A stretch of DNA of 64,000 nucleotides from Candidatus Epulonipiscium viviparus (GTDB lineage Bacteria; Bacillota; Clostridia; Lachnospirales; Cellulosilyticaceae), in NCBI RefSeq assembly GCF_030708075.1, contig NZ_CP117982.1, positions 372,001 through 436,000 of the forward strand, in the 5' to 3' direction. The stretch's first letter is position 1. Each line of letters begins with the position of its first letter. Positions 53,103 to 61,813 of this stretch are shown here, one piece after another. The notes under the pieces are model-generated. The model did not search any database. It was not told the DNA's origin and saw only the letters and a program-made list of their open reading frames with translations. A program made the translations under genes and the position numbers.

Positions 53103-54767
53103 TTGCAAATAATAATGAATAAGGCAGTAGAGCTGACTACAGGAGAAGAGCGAATGGTACAAAAGCTAAAGGAGATGTATAGGGGCAGCTGCGCGTATTT
53201 GTATATACAGCCAAATATGGGGAGGATGAGGCCAGATTTGATATTGATTGATCCGAGACGTGGAATTTGCATAATCGAAGTGAAAGATTGGTCTTTGGGA
53301 TATATTCGAAATATAAATAATGAAGTTGCGGTACTGATAGAGCGAGTAGTGGAGAATCCTATATTACAGGTGCAAAAGTACCTGAATGCCTGCAAAACAA
53401 TAGTGCTAAATAATTATATAACGGCGCCGATGTATGCGGCATTAGTGTTTATGAATTTGGGAGAAGATGAAATGGCAACATTTGGTGGGGCGCTTCGATC
53501 GAGCCAGGTGTTGCGTATATCAAAAGATCAGGTAGCAAAGCTAAAGGCAGAGGATTTGTTTAGAGGAGAAGTGGCAGTGATGTCGGAGCGAGAAATGATT
53601 ACAGTGCGAACCAGTTTGTTTCCCGAATGTAGGATTTCGAATATGGAGTCGATATCGGCATTAGACGTGGACCAATTGAACTTTGCGCAACGAATGCCGC
53701 TGGGACACTATATGATTACGGGAGTGCCAGGGAGCGGAAAAACATCTATATTAATAACAAGAGCAATATACCTGCTAAAAGAGCATCCGGACTGGCAAAT
53801 TAAAATAGTAACATTTACCAATTCTCTGGCAGACAAGATAGAATTGCGAGTAGCAGAAATAGCGGCGGAGTATATGCCATACCGAGGAAATATAAATACC
53901 GAGAATATTTCGGTTTCAACATTACATAAGATGGCTCAAGAATTACATGGGCAAAAGATTCAGACAGACCGACGCAAAAAGGTACTGGCGAGTTGGTGGG
54001 ATAGATCGGTGGAATTGGCATTAAATGTTGGAAGACCGACATATGATGCGGTACTAATCGACGAATTTCAAGACTTCAAAGATACCTGGATTCGGCTGTG
54101 TATACAGTTATGCAAGTCGCATACGGATGCCGATGGGCGAACGCATAAAAACATATTTTTGGCAGGAGATAAGCTTCAAAGCATTTATAACGTCAAAGCA
54201 CATAACTGGAGCCAGGATTTTGGAATGGATATGCGAGGACGCTCCAAATTGCTAAAGAATGCATATAGAACGGGGATGAATATAACGCGGTTAGCATTGA
54301 CGTTTTTAAAATCGCAGCAAGATTTAGAAGAAGATGTAAGAAATTTTTATTGTTATAACGAAGATGAATTGAAAAGTAATGATGAAACAGGAACAATCGA
54401 TTTTATAGAAGGGACGTATGCAAAGGTGAAGATTGCAGTAGATGAACTATTTGAAGCGGGCTACGATGCGGATGATATTCTGATATTAACGAGAACAAAT
54501 GACTTGGCGAAAAAATTTGGAAAATATAGGAATATCAAAATATTGACGTATCATTCGGCAAAAGGGATAGAGCAAAAAGTAGCGATATTGCTAGACACAG
54601 ATATGTTTTGTAGTTGGGAGCCGGGAGAGGAGACGGTGATGCAAAAGAAGTTACTGTATGTAGGGTTGACGAGGGCGTTTCAGAAATTAATACTACACGC
54701 TAGCAGTTTTGAAAAGGAGTCGTATGGAAAATTGCTAAAGCAAATTTACGATAGCCCCAGCTTTTAA
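53103..54767 (+). CDS. NERD nuclease-SF1 (UvrD-like) helicase fusion
   Basis: About 554 residues. The N-terminal NERD nuclease-like domain has R-P-D-L-I-L-I-D near 43 and I-I-E-V-K-D-W near 58, the D...ExK pattern. The SF1 helicase follows, with motif I G-V-P-G-S-G-K-T-S near 207, motif II V-L-I-D-E-F-Q-D near 316, motif III L-A-G-D-K-L-Q-S-I, and motif VI V-G-L-T-R-A-F-Q. TTG 53103 is the preferred start because GAGGAG lies 9 bases upstream. ATG 53094 touches that site and ATG 53115 is another option. Such fusions occur in DNA repair and defence settings. It is monocistronic between glycan genes, 21 kb from the methylase module. Role unknown. Confidence 0.82.
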   Translation: MQIIMNKAVELTTGEERMVQKLKEMYRGSCAYLYIQPNMGRMRPDLILIDPRRGICIIEVKDWSLGYIRNINNEVAVLIERVVENPILQVQKYLNACKTIVLNNYITAPMYAALVFMNLGEDEMATFGGALRSSQVLRISKDQVAKLKAEDLFRGEVAVMSEREMITVRTSLFPECRISNMESISALDVDQLNFAQRMPLGHYMITGVPGSGKTSILITRAIYLLKEHPDWQIKIVTFTNSLADKIELRVAEIAAEYMPYRGNINTENISVSTLHKMAQELHGQKIQTDRRKKVLASWWDRSVELALNVGRPTYDAVLIDEFQDFKDTWIRLCIQLCKSHTDADGRTHKNIFLAGDKLQSIYNVKAHNWSQDFGMDMRGRSKLLKNAYRTGMNITRLALTFLKSQQDLEEDVRNFYCYNEDELKSNDETGTIDFIEGTYAKVKIAVDELFEAGYDADDILILTRTNDLAKKFGKYRNIKILTYHSAKGIEQKVAILLDTDMFCSWEPGEETVMQKKLLYVGLTRAFQKLILHASSFEKESYGKLLKQIYDSPSF

Positions 54768-54814
54768 GAAACGTTGGCAGGTGCCATAGCTGAGGCAGAA
54801 ATATTAGTATATGC

Positions 54815-57211
54815 TTATTTTGAATGATTGATTATTGATACAGTAGATACATGCCCTCCGGTTTCGTTGATGGATACAGAAATTTCGTTTTGATCCTTGA
54901 GGACTCCGGCTGGTAATTCAAATTCAACATAATCGAAGAAGTTGCCAGGTTTATCGCTATAGGATAAGTCGACTTCAGCCAAAGAATAGCCATTGATGGA
55001 CACATTAAGCGGCGTCGAGAATCCGTTGGTTTTTCCAAAGGCAACGCGAAGTATGCTAGACTCAACACCGTCTGTTGACGCATTGATATTGAATACTGCA
55101 GGAACACCAGTAGGCTGAAGTGTTTTGTCACCGTAATAAGTATTTTTGTTGATTGTTTCGGTGATATTTGGATTTTGGTTGAGTGTAATTTTGATAATGC
55201 TGGTTTCTTCGACGTGCATAAAGATGTTATCGAGGCTATCAATAGGTTCGTTATCCACAAAATGAAGCTCGCCCATATCTAAATACATGGTGGTACGCTC
55301 GATTTTGTCAATTTTTTCATCATCAAGCTCTAGATTTATATCGACATACGCACGTTGCGGATTCATATTGGTCATCGCAACATAGACAACGTTGCCTTCT
55401 TGAACGCTGTGTGCATAGATTTCGCTATCGAGTGCGTTGGTGGAAATCGGTAGCAATTCGCCACTGTATTCGTCCCAAATTTCTAGAAAATATTTCATTT
55501 TGGTGAGCCCTTCTTCTTGCGTAGGAATCAGCTTTCCATCGGGACCGTATTGCCACAACGTTTCTGGAGTACCTTTGTTCCACCATATGGCAGGAAGAAT
55601 AAATTGCGTTACCATATCCAGCTTATCTGCATGGTTCATGTATCGGATCATATATGAGTTGTGATTTTTAAGCTTGATCCAATAGTCTGGGTCGGTTGGT
55701 CCAGAATGGAGCGTTCCGGTTTCGGTGATCAAAATAGGTTTCACATTGTCTGTAAGTAGCATATGGTTATAGATTAAATCGAGGTCCGCATCTAATCGAC
55801 CTGTTAAGTAGCCGCCATAGTTTTCTGCTGAATCGGGATCGTTTAATACGAGATTTTTGCTTTCGTAGAAGTGGTACGAATAATAATCTAAGTGATCTTT
55901 GGTTTGATCGAGAAAGTTTAGATGCTCTTTAGCACTAGCAAAGTTGTTGCCATCAATATTCATAAAGGCAGCAGAAGCGCCACCAACTAATGTTTCGGGG
56001 CTCCATTCGTGGATAGTATCTGCCATTATATTGTGAAAATCTGCCAATACTTTCCAGCCATATCCTGGTTCTGAGTTAGTGTGATGCGACCATTCACTAG
56101 TGAGAGTAGACTCGTTTTTAACTTCTATATACTTGGGACCACGACCATCGAGTACGCGATTTGTGGCAACAACATAGGCGGCGGCAAGCTCAGCTGCGGC
56201 TTCAAAATGTTCGGGATCAGGGGTGCCTCTGCCTAGATCTTTGCCTTCGTATGTCCAACTTGGCCAATTATCAAAGCAAGTTACATAATTAATATTAGGA
56301 AAGTATTTATCCATATTGCTTACGGCTGCGGAGTCTTTTACAAAATTATCGAAGAAAGATAGGTCGGAATACCCAGGCTTATCAGGATCTTCGCGCAATT
56401 TATGTCCTTTATAAGAGCCGGTTTCGTAAGACGGTCCAAACTTATGGATTTGTCGCCCTGGAATAAAGTTTTTTTTGGTAAAATACTCTGCAGTAGTAAA
56501 GGTATCGGGAGCATTAACACCAGAATATAATCGCTTGAATTTATCTTCCTCTAAATCGGTATTGCCTTCTAAAGAAAGTCGGTGAGTAGCATCAACATTT
56601 ACTGCCAAGCCATCTAAAACTGGTTTGTCTCCGCCAATTACTTCCCAAGCGGTGGTATCAAAAACCATAGAAGTGCCGCTTTCGTTCATTATATTAAGCG
56701 ATTTTACTTCAACAGGGCCGTTAAACTGGAGTTTGTAGCCACTGAAAGCTGCATCTCCGCGAGCGATTTCTGCGATAGGATCGACTTCAAACGAATCATC
56801 TTTGATTTGATATGCGGTATTGCTAAACCAGCCGGCGTGTACAGAACCTGTATTGCCTTCGACTGGGTCTATTGCTTGTATCGAAGTCATAGTTTTGAAG
56901 CCTGATCCATAAACAGTGAAGCGTTCGAAAGCAAAGGCGACGCGCATAATATCTGCAGGTATTTCGATGATCTTAGATTCTCCATTTGCTAAAGTGAAGG
57001 GCTCTATTGGAATATTAATAATTTTGATGCGCTCCTCGTTGTCGTTAACTTGGTATAACATAGTGGGATTGTATTTTGCGATTATAGCGGGAAAGGTATC
57101 GTACGCAGCTTTTTCGGCGGCTATAGAAGGTGGCAGTTCGGCTGCGCTTATAGATGTAAATATGCCGGTGATAAAAAGGATAGGAACTAATAATTTTTTA
57201 TATAATTTCAT
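54815..57211 (-). CDS. Glycoside hydrolase family 86 protein, beta-agarase/porphyranase-like
   Basis: A 798-residue secreted enzyme. Signal peptide to about T-S-I-S-A-A-E. The catalytic TIM barrel (about 230-600) has the acid/base Glu in Y-I-E-V-K-N-E (Glu367) and the nucleophile in I-L-I-T-E-T-G (Glu497), with Y-Y-S-Y-H-F-Y-E between. C-terminal beta-sandwich domains follow. GH86 members cut agarose or porphyran from red algae, outside the cell. There is no S-layer or lipid anchor. The gene converges on the helicase gene and follows the lipoprotein gene at 57296 on the same strand. AAGGAGTT precedes the ATG. Confidence 0.8.
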   Translation of the reverse strand: MKLYKKLLVPILFITGIFTSISAAELPPSIAAEKAAYDTFPAIIAKYNPTMLYQVNDNEERIKIINIPIEPFTLANGESKIIEIPADIMRVAFAFERFTVYGSGFKTMTSIQAIDPVEGNTGSVHAGWFSNTAYQIKDDSFEVDPIAEIARGDAAFSGYKLQFNGPVEVKSLNIMNESGTSMVFDTTAWEVIGGDKPVLDGLAVNVDATHRLSLEGNTDLEEDKFKRLYSGVNAPDTFTTAEYFTKKNFIPGRQIHKFGPSYETGSYKGHKLREDPDKPGYSDLSFFDNFVKDSAAVSNMDKYFPNINYVTCFDNWPSWTYEGKDLGRGTPDPEHFEAAAELAAAYVVATNRVLDGRGPKYIEVKNESTLTSEWSHHTNSEPGYGWKVLADFHNIMADTIHEWSPETLVGGASAAFMNIDGNNFASAKEHLNFLDQTKDHLDYYSYHFYESKNLVLNDPDSAENYGGYLTGRLDADLDLIYNHMLLTDNVKPILITETGTLHSGPTDPDYWIKLKNHNSYMIRYMNHADKLDMVTQFILPAIWWNKGTPETLWQYGPDGKLIPTQEEGLTKMKYFLEIWDEYSGELLPISTNALDSEIYAHSVQEGNVVYVAMTNMNPQRAYVDINLELDDEKIDKIERTTMYLDMGELHFVDNEPIDSLDNIFMHVEETSIIKITLNQNPNITETINKNTYYGDKTLQPTGVPAVFNINASTDGVESSILRVAFGKTNGFSTPLNVSINGYSLAEVDLSYSDKPGNFFDYVEFELPAGVLKDQNEISVSINETGGHVSTVSIINHSK

Positions 57212-57295
57212 TGCAACAACTCCTTATATGTAGTAATGTCTATAAATATACCATATATTGGAAGTCGTTGTCAATGAGTTTGAGTATAAAAGTGC

Positions 57296-58942
57296 CTAAA
57301 ATTTGCCATCCAGATAGTCTTGCTGAAGCTGGATCCAATCATAGTACATTACATTTTCGAGTTGAGTAAGATGAGTTTTCCATTGAGGATCTGTTAGGCC
57401 ATTGATAATGCTATTGGCTATAAAGCCGTCCATATATGCTTCTATTTCGGTTTGCAAGAGAGCGAGCTGGGTAAGTTTATCAGAAGGCATTGGGCGTAAA
57501 GGCAAAAATTCTGTAGGAAAATATTCCTCATACATAGGCACATATTTATATCTTAATGCGTCATAGCTCAGTACTTCGGCATTCATATCGGGCTTTGCAA
57601 CTTCATCGCCAAACATTACAGGACCCTGCCCACGAAAAGCAATTGTGTAGTTGAGCTCAGTTTTAGTATTGATTCCCGAAGGCAACTCTGCTGTGGAAAT
57701 TTCTTTGACAGTAGCAGAGCCGTCATCATTTTCGACCCATAGCAATCCTTCGTTGCCATCACGCATAATACGTTTTAGATTTGGATCAGAATGTAAGTAG
57801 TCCCAAGCTCGAAGCGCTGCTAAAGGATCATCACAAGCTTTGGTTATCATAAACCCGTTCATATTAGCAGTGCGATGTCCTTTTTCACCAACTTTCAATT
57901 CTTGTCCTTCATATCCGGGAGCGCTTAAAACAGGAACTGGAGACCAAATAGCAGGATCTTCCATCCACGTAACGATCATGCCAACAACACCTTCGTTTAC
58001 ACGGCTCTTATATTGAGAATATGTTAATGAAAATCCCTCGACATCAAACAAGCCATCTTGTGCTAACTTATGCATATACAATAGATAGTCTTTGAAATTT
58101 TGTGTATCGAGATTTGGTTTAACGATGCCGTTTTGAACTTGAAAATAGTTGTCAGGATCAGCACCAGTTCGGCCAGCAATGCCCCAAGGTCCAGCGAAGT
58201 AGAAGTGTTTATGCTGACCATTTGCTTGGCAAAACGAGATAGGAATTTCGTCGGCTTTACCGTTGCCATTAGGGTCCTGAGTTTTAAAAGCCATAAGTAC
58301 ATCATAGAGTTCGTCGGTATTGGTAGGCATTTCCATGTTTACGGCATCAAGCCAATCTTGCCTAATTAGAGGAATTGACTTTGCGGAGTTGGCATATTCG
58401 GCATAAACCCCAACTGGGAGAGAGTATATTTTGCCATCAGATTTACGAAGGGTATCTAAACCATCTGGTAAATTAGCCTCAATTTGAGAAGTGAGATTAG
58501 GGGCATACTCACGCAAGATTTCATCAGTAAATTCAAATAGATGAGCAGTATTGTTGATGACGGTGCTTTCGGGAGGCCAAGAAAAGATTATGTCGGGCAA
58601 ATCTGTACCTGCAGCGAACAGGAGATTTAATTTTTCGTTAGCATTTGTTGAAACTGGTTGCAATTCAAAATGCACATTAGTATTTTCTTGTAAAATAGGA
58701 AGGATATGTTTTTCATCTTGACTGGTAGACTTATCGTTTCCGCTTGGGGCAACAAACATAGTAAAAGTTTTGGGCTCTTTGACAATAGGCAGCCCCTCAA
58801 CAAACATATTGTCGATCATCATTCGTCCAGTTTCTGGATCTAAAGTTTTCTCTAAATTTAAAGTAGTAGTATCGTCGGAGTTGCCGCAGCCAGCTAAACT
58901 GGCCATTATTGCTATTGCCATAGTAGTTTTGATCATTTTCAT
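57296..58942 (-). CDS. Extracellular solute-binding lipoprotein, oligosaccharide ABC type
   Basis: A 548-residue binding lipoprotein with lipobox S-L-A-G-C-G. It has L-P-I-V-K-E-P, a D-P-N-G-N-G-K-A-D-E-I-P-I Ca-binding-like loop and a C-terminal W-K-T-H-L. It is the third paralogue of this family here, and again has no permease beside it. It lies upstream of the GH86 gene on the same strand (84-base gap), so it may bind agaro- or porphyran-oligosaccharides made by that enzyme. ATG 58942 has GGAGGTATCAATT upstream. A longer frame to 59005 lacks a site. Confidence 0.87.
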   Translation of the reverse strand: MKMIKTTMAIAIMASLAGCGNSDDTTTLNLEKTLDPETGRMMIDNMFVEGLPIVKEPKTFTMFVAPSGNDKSTSQDEKHILPILQENTNVHFELQPVSTNANEKLNLLFAAGTDLPDIIFSWPPESTVINNTAHLFEFTDEILREYAPNLTSQIEANLPDGLDTLRKSDGKIYSLPVGVYAEYANSAKSIPLIRQDWLDAVNMEMPTNTDELYDVLMAFKTQDPNGNGKADEIPISFCQANGQHKHFYFAGPWGIAGRTGADPDNYFQVQNGIVKPNLDTQNFKDYLLYMHKLAQDGLFDVEGFSLTYSQYKSRVNEGVVGMIVTWMEDPAIWSPVPVLSAPGYEGQELKVGEKGHRTANMNGFMITKACDDPLAALRAWDYLHSDPNLKRIMRDGNEGLLWVENDDGSATVKEISTAELPSGINTKTELNYTIAFRGQGPVMFGDEVAKPDMNAEVLSYDALRYKYVPMYEEYFPTEFLPLRPMPSDKLTQLALLQTEIEAYMDGFIANSIINGLTDPQWKTHLTQLENVMYYDWIQLQQDYLDGKF

Positions 58943-59049
58943 AATTGATACCTCCGTAAATTTGATGTAGATATAACATAAATAGTTAACGAATAGATTA
59001 AGCATATGTATAATATTATGATTAAAATATAAAGGCTATGTAAAACAAA

Positions 59050-59160
59050 CTATGTAGCCAATATCGCTGCTGAACTAATAAGTGCAGCAGCAGAATTAGC
59101 CGCATCAGTAGCCAATGCGGGAGATGTTGCTATTGCAAAATTAAAAGATAATTATTACCC
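59050..59160 (+). other. Possible short coding remnant, Ala-rich
   Basis: An open frame reading N-Y-V-A-N-I-A-A-E-L-I-S-A-A-A-E-L-A-A-S-V-A-N-A-G-D has protein-like composition but no start codon or ribosome site. It runs into the 3' end of the minus-strand Sel1 gene. I cannot identify it. It may be the tail of a lost gene. Confidence 0.25.
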
Positions 59161-60234
59161 TAAAAGTTCATTATCGTTATATTCATCATAATAATAATCG
59201 TCGTCATCATCATTTTCGTTATAATGGTATGTATGAATTTCATTGTTGACAGGGACGATTTCGGTAATTGGAGAAAGAGCTACTTGATGTGTAGCATCTA
59301 TATTGCCAACTGCTGCGGATCGTATTAACCATTCGAGAGCGGCATCGGGGTCGGCCTTTACTCCGGCACCATGTGTATAGCAATGAGATACTTTTAGAAA
59401 TGCATTGCCAAGATTATGATCTGTAGCTTTCATATACCACTCAAATGCTTTCTTTGGATTCTTTTCTACTCCGATGCCAAGAGTATAGCATTCAGCAAGA
59501 TCCATTTCGGCGTTGTAATAATGTTGCTCTGCAGCTTTTAAATACCACTCAAATGCGATAGTTGCATCTAGAGGAACATCTTTGCCTTCTTTATATAAAT
59601 TACCTAGCTGGTATTGAGATTCGACATGTCCCTGAGTTGCCGCGGCTTTGATCCACTCTAATGCCATTTTTGAGTTTTTCGGTGTGCCCCATCCCAACCA
59701 ATAGCATCGAGACAGATTGTATTGAGCATCTGCATTGCCGCGAATAGCGCCTTGGTAGCTCCATTTAAATTGTTCAGAATTCTTAAATTCACGCTTTGCT
59801 TTCTTCATAAGAGCAAGTATCGCAGGAACAAACCCCATGTTGGCAGCAAGTGTATAATGAAGTGTTGCAGATACAGGATTTCCAGATTCTTCCTTATGTT
59901 GGCCGACATAAAAGTTGTATGAGGCATTTTCAGCCGGAGATTCTGCTAGATCATCTTGCATTAAGTCGATATGGTGATGGAGCTGTGCATAAAATTTATT
60001 TGTTTTTTGCGAATCGCCTTCAAAAATATAATTAATCTCCTTATCAGTTTGAAGAATGTCGTGAATTTCGGCAGTTAGACCTTTCCATACAAATGAGTCT
60101 ATATGAAAAGGTAAAAACCAAAGAGAAATATCGTTTTGAGTCAAAAAATCAGTGATTTTAGGTGAATTTAACAGTGTGTTATCTTGATAAACTTGCAGTT
60201 GTGATTGGGTGTCCATAATTTTAATAAATATCAT
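59155..60234 (-). CDS. Sel1-repeat protein with unknown N-terminal domain
   Basis: A 359-residue protein. About 130 N-terminal residues match nothing I know. Then come about six Sel1-like repeats (about 130-325) of the A-x-x-x-L-G-x-x-Y-x-x-G form, such as A-Q-Y-N-L-S-R-C-Y-W-L-G-W-G-T and A-E-M-D-L-A-E-C-Y-T-L-G-I-G-V, an alpha-helical scaffold for protein contacts. The C-terminus is an Asp/Asn/Tyr-rich tail. No signal peptide, so cytosolic. ATG 60234 has AAAGGAG 9 bases upstream. Divergent from the GH18-like gene. Confidence 0.85.
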   Translation of the reverse strand: MIFIKIMDTQSQLQVYQDNTLLNSPKITDFLTQNDISLWFLPFHIDSFVWKGLTAEIHDILQTDKEINYIFEGDSQKTNKFYAQLHHHIDLMQDDLAESPAENASYNFYVGQHKEESGNPVSATLHYTLAANMGFVPAILALMKKAKREFKNSEQFKWSYQGAIRGNADAQYNLSRCYWLGWGTPKNSKMALEWIKAAATQGHVESQYQLGNLYKEGKDVPLDATIAFEWYLKAAEQHYYNAEMDLAECYTLGIGVEKNPKKAFEWYMKATDHNLGNAFLKVSHCYTHGAGVKADPDAALEWLIRSAAVGNIDATHQVALSPITEIVPVNNEIHTYHYNENDDDDDYYYDEYNDNELLG

Positions 60235-60444
60235 ATTTTAGGCTCCTTTATTAATTTCAAATAAATATAATGTTTTGATGCTTTAGTGACGTACTATAAA
60301 TTAGTATATGACCATCTTGTAAAAAAAATATTATAAAATAAAATTAAATTGAAATTTGTGCCATAATTTTGATCACAAAAAAATACAGGTGAGAATAATA
60401 TAAATATAGTGCAATTAAAATTTATAAATAAAGGGGCATGTTGT

Positions 60445-61761
60445 ATGGCAGAAAATATTTCTCATTCTATAGGCCAATGGTTGGTAGTTGCAACCGGACA
60501 ATCAGACCACTTGATCTCACAAAATCCTGGCTATGCAGAGAAGCTATTGGAATATGATGTTAAATTTTTATCAATGGCTTCGGAGGAGGAAGCAGTATCA
60601 TTTTATATTTTAGATCCATTGGATAAAGTGCGTTCTGTTGTCTATCAAGATGATAAAAACGTTGTAGAAGTTGAAGATTTAATTAACGTGATAAACGCAT
60701 TAAAAAATAATGCGGAGGCAACAAATATGTCACGATTTATTAAAAATCCGATTTGTCCTAATGCAAAGAGAGTTGTGGGTGAATATATATTAGGCAGTCC
60801 GCACAATGTGGATGCGCTATTGCTAGATTTTGTGGTATATGCCTTTGCCCTAATGAATTCTGATGGAACATTTAAAGTATATTCTGAGAGAAATCTGAGA
60901 GAGTTAGTGGGGCTAAAAACGTATAATAGAGATCTAAAGGTGCTTCTGGCAATAGGCGGATGGGCAGCAGAAGGATTCTCGGATGCCGCATATACAGCGG
61001 AAAGTAGATTTAATTTCGCTATAGAAGCGCAAAAGTGGGTTATAGAATATGGGTTAGACGGGATAGACTTAGACTGGGAATATCCGGGGAGTAGCGCAGC
61101 TGGTATAAAATCGAGAGTTGAAGATACACAAAATTTTACTTTGTTGATAGAAACTTTGAGAATGGTACTGGGAAATGATATGTTAATTACTGTGGCAGGA
61201 ATAGCAGATAGAAGTTATATATCTAAAGTTCAGATCGCAAAGATCGCTCCGTTAATAGATTACTTTAATGTAATGACATACGATTTTACAGCAGGCAACG
61301 CGGGAGTAGCTGGTGCAAAGCATCAGGGAAATTTATACAATTCGGAGCTAAGCCTGAATAACATAAGCATAGATATCTATGTGCGTAATCTAATAGCGGC
61401 AGGGATGCCACCAGAAAAGATTTTGATTGGTTTGGCCTTTTATGGGCGGCAGGGGATGTCGATAACAAAGAGTTTTGATCAGATCAGGAGAGATTATTTA
61501 AACAAAAATGGTTATAGAGTAGAGTTTGATAATATGGCAAAAGCGGCGTATATATCAGATCCCGAAGGCAAATTTTTCTTATCGTTTGACAATGAGCTCT
61601 CGATATATTATAAAGGGGAATATGTTATAGATAACTGCCTTGGAGGACTATTTAGTTGGCAGTCAGCATTTGATCAGGCTAATATACTGGCTAGTGCAAT
61701 GAATTTGGCGATCAATGATCCGCTAGAGCTTGAGAAGCTGCTAAATTCTTATTATTCATAA
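60445..61761 (+). CDS. GH18 chitinase-like protein with unknown N-terminal domain, cytosolic
   Basis: A 438-residue protein. The first ~105 residues are of no family I recognise. The GH18 barrel follows, with L-L-A-I-G-G-W and the catalytic D-G-I-D-L-D-W-E (Glu212), then M-T-Y-D-F and the closing G-G-L-F-S-W-Q. All D-x-x-D-x-D-x-E acidic residues are kept, so it is probably active on a chitin- or GlcNAc-containing glycan. No signal peptide is present, unusual for GH18. ATG 60445 has AAGGGG 8 bases upstream. A GTG at 60409 has no site. Ends at a strong terminator. Confidence 0.85.
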   Translation: MAENISHSIGQWLVVATGQSDHLISQNPGYAEKLLEYDVKFLSMASEEEAVSFYILDPLDKVRSVVYQDDKNVVEVEDLINVINALKNNAEATNMSRFIKNPICPNAKRVVGEYILGSPHNVDALLLDFVVYAFALMNSDGTFKVYSERNLRELVGLKTYNRDLKVLLAIGGWAAEGFSDAAYTAESRFNFAIEAQKWVIEYGLDGIDLDWEYPGSSAAGIKSRVEDTQNFTLLIETLRMVLGNDMLITVAGIADRSYISKVQIAKIAPLIDYFNVMTYDFTAGNAGVAGAKHQGNLYNSELSLNNISIDIYVRNLIAAGMPPEKILIGLAFYGRQGMSITKSFDQIRRDYLNKNGYRVEFDNMAKAAYISDPEGKFFLSFDNELSIYYKGEYVIDNCLGGLFSWQSAFDQANILASAMNLAINDPLELEKLLNSYYS

Positions 61762-61770
61762 AAATAAAAA

Positions 61771-61808
61771 AGGCTTGCATTTTCTAATAAATAGAGGTGC
61801 AAGCTTTT
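61771..61808. terminator. Bidirectional terminator between GH18 and LRR genes
   Basis: GCTTGCA and TGCAAGC pair, with A-runs before and TTTT after, so it serves the converging plus and minus genes. Confidence 0.8.
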
Positions 61809-61813
61809 CATAA

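Noticed and set aside
58097-58400. Plus-strand frame opposite the lipoprotein at 57296
   Set aside because: Shadow of a well-supported lipoprotein gene, with no ribosome site or recognisable product.
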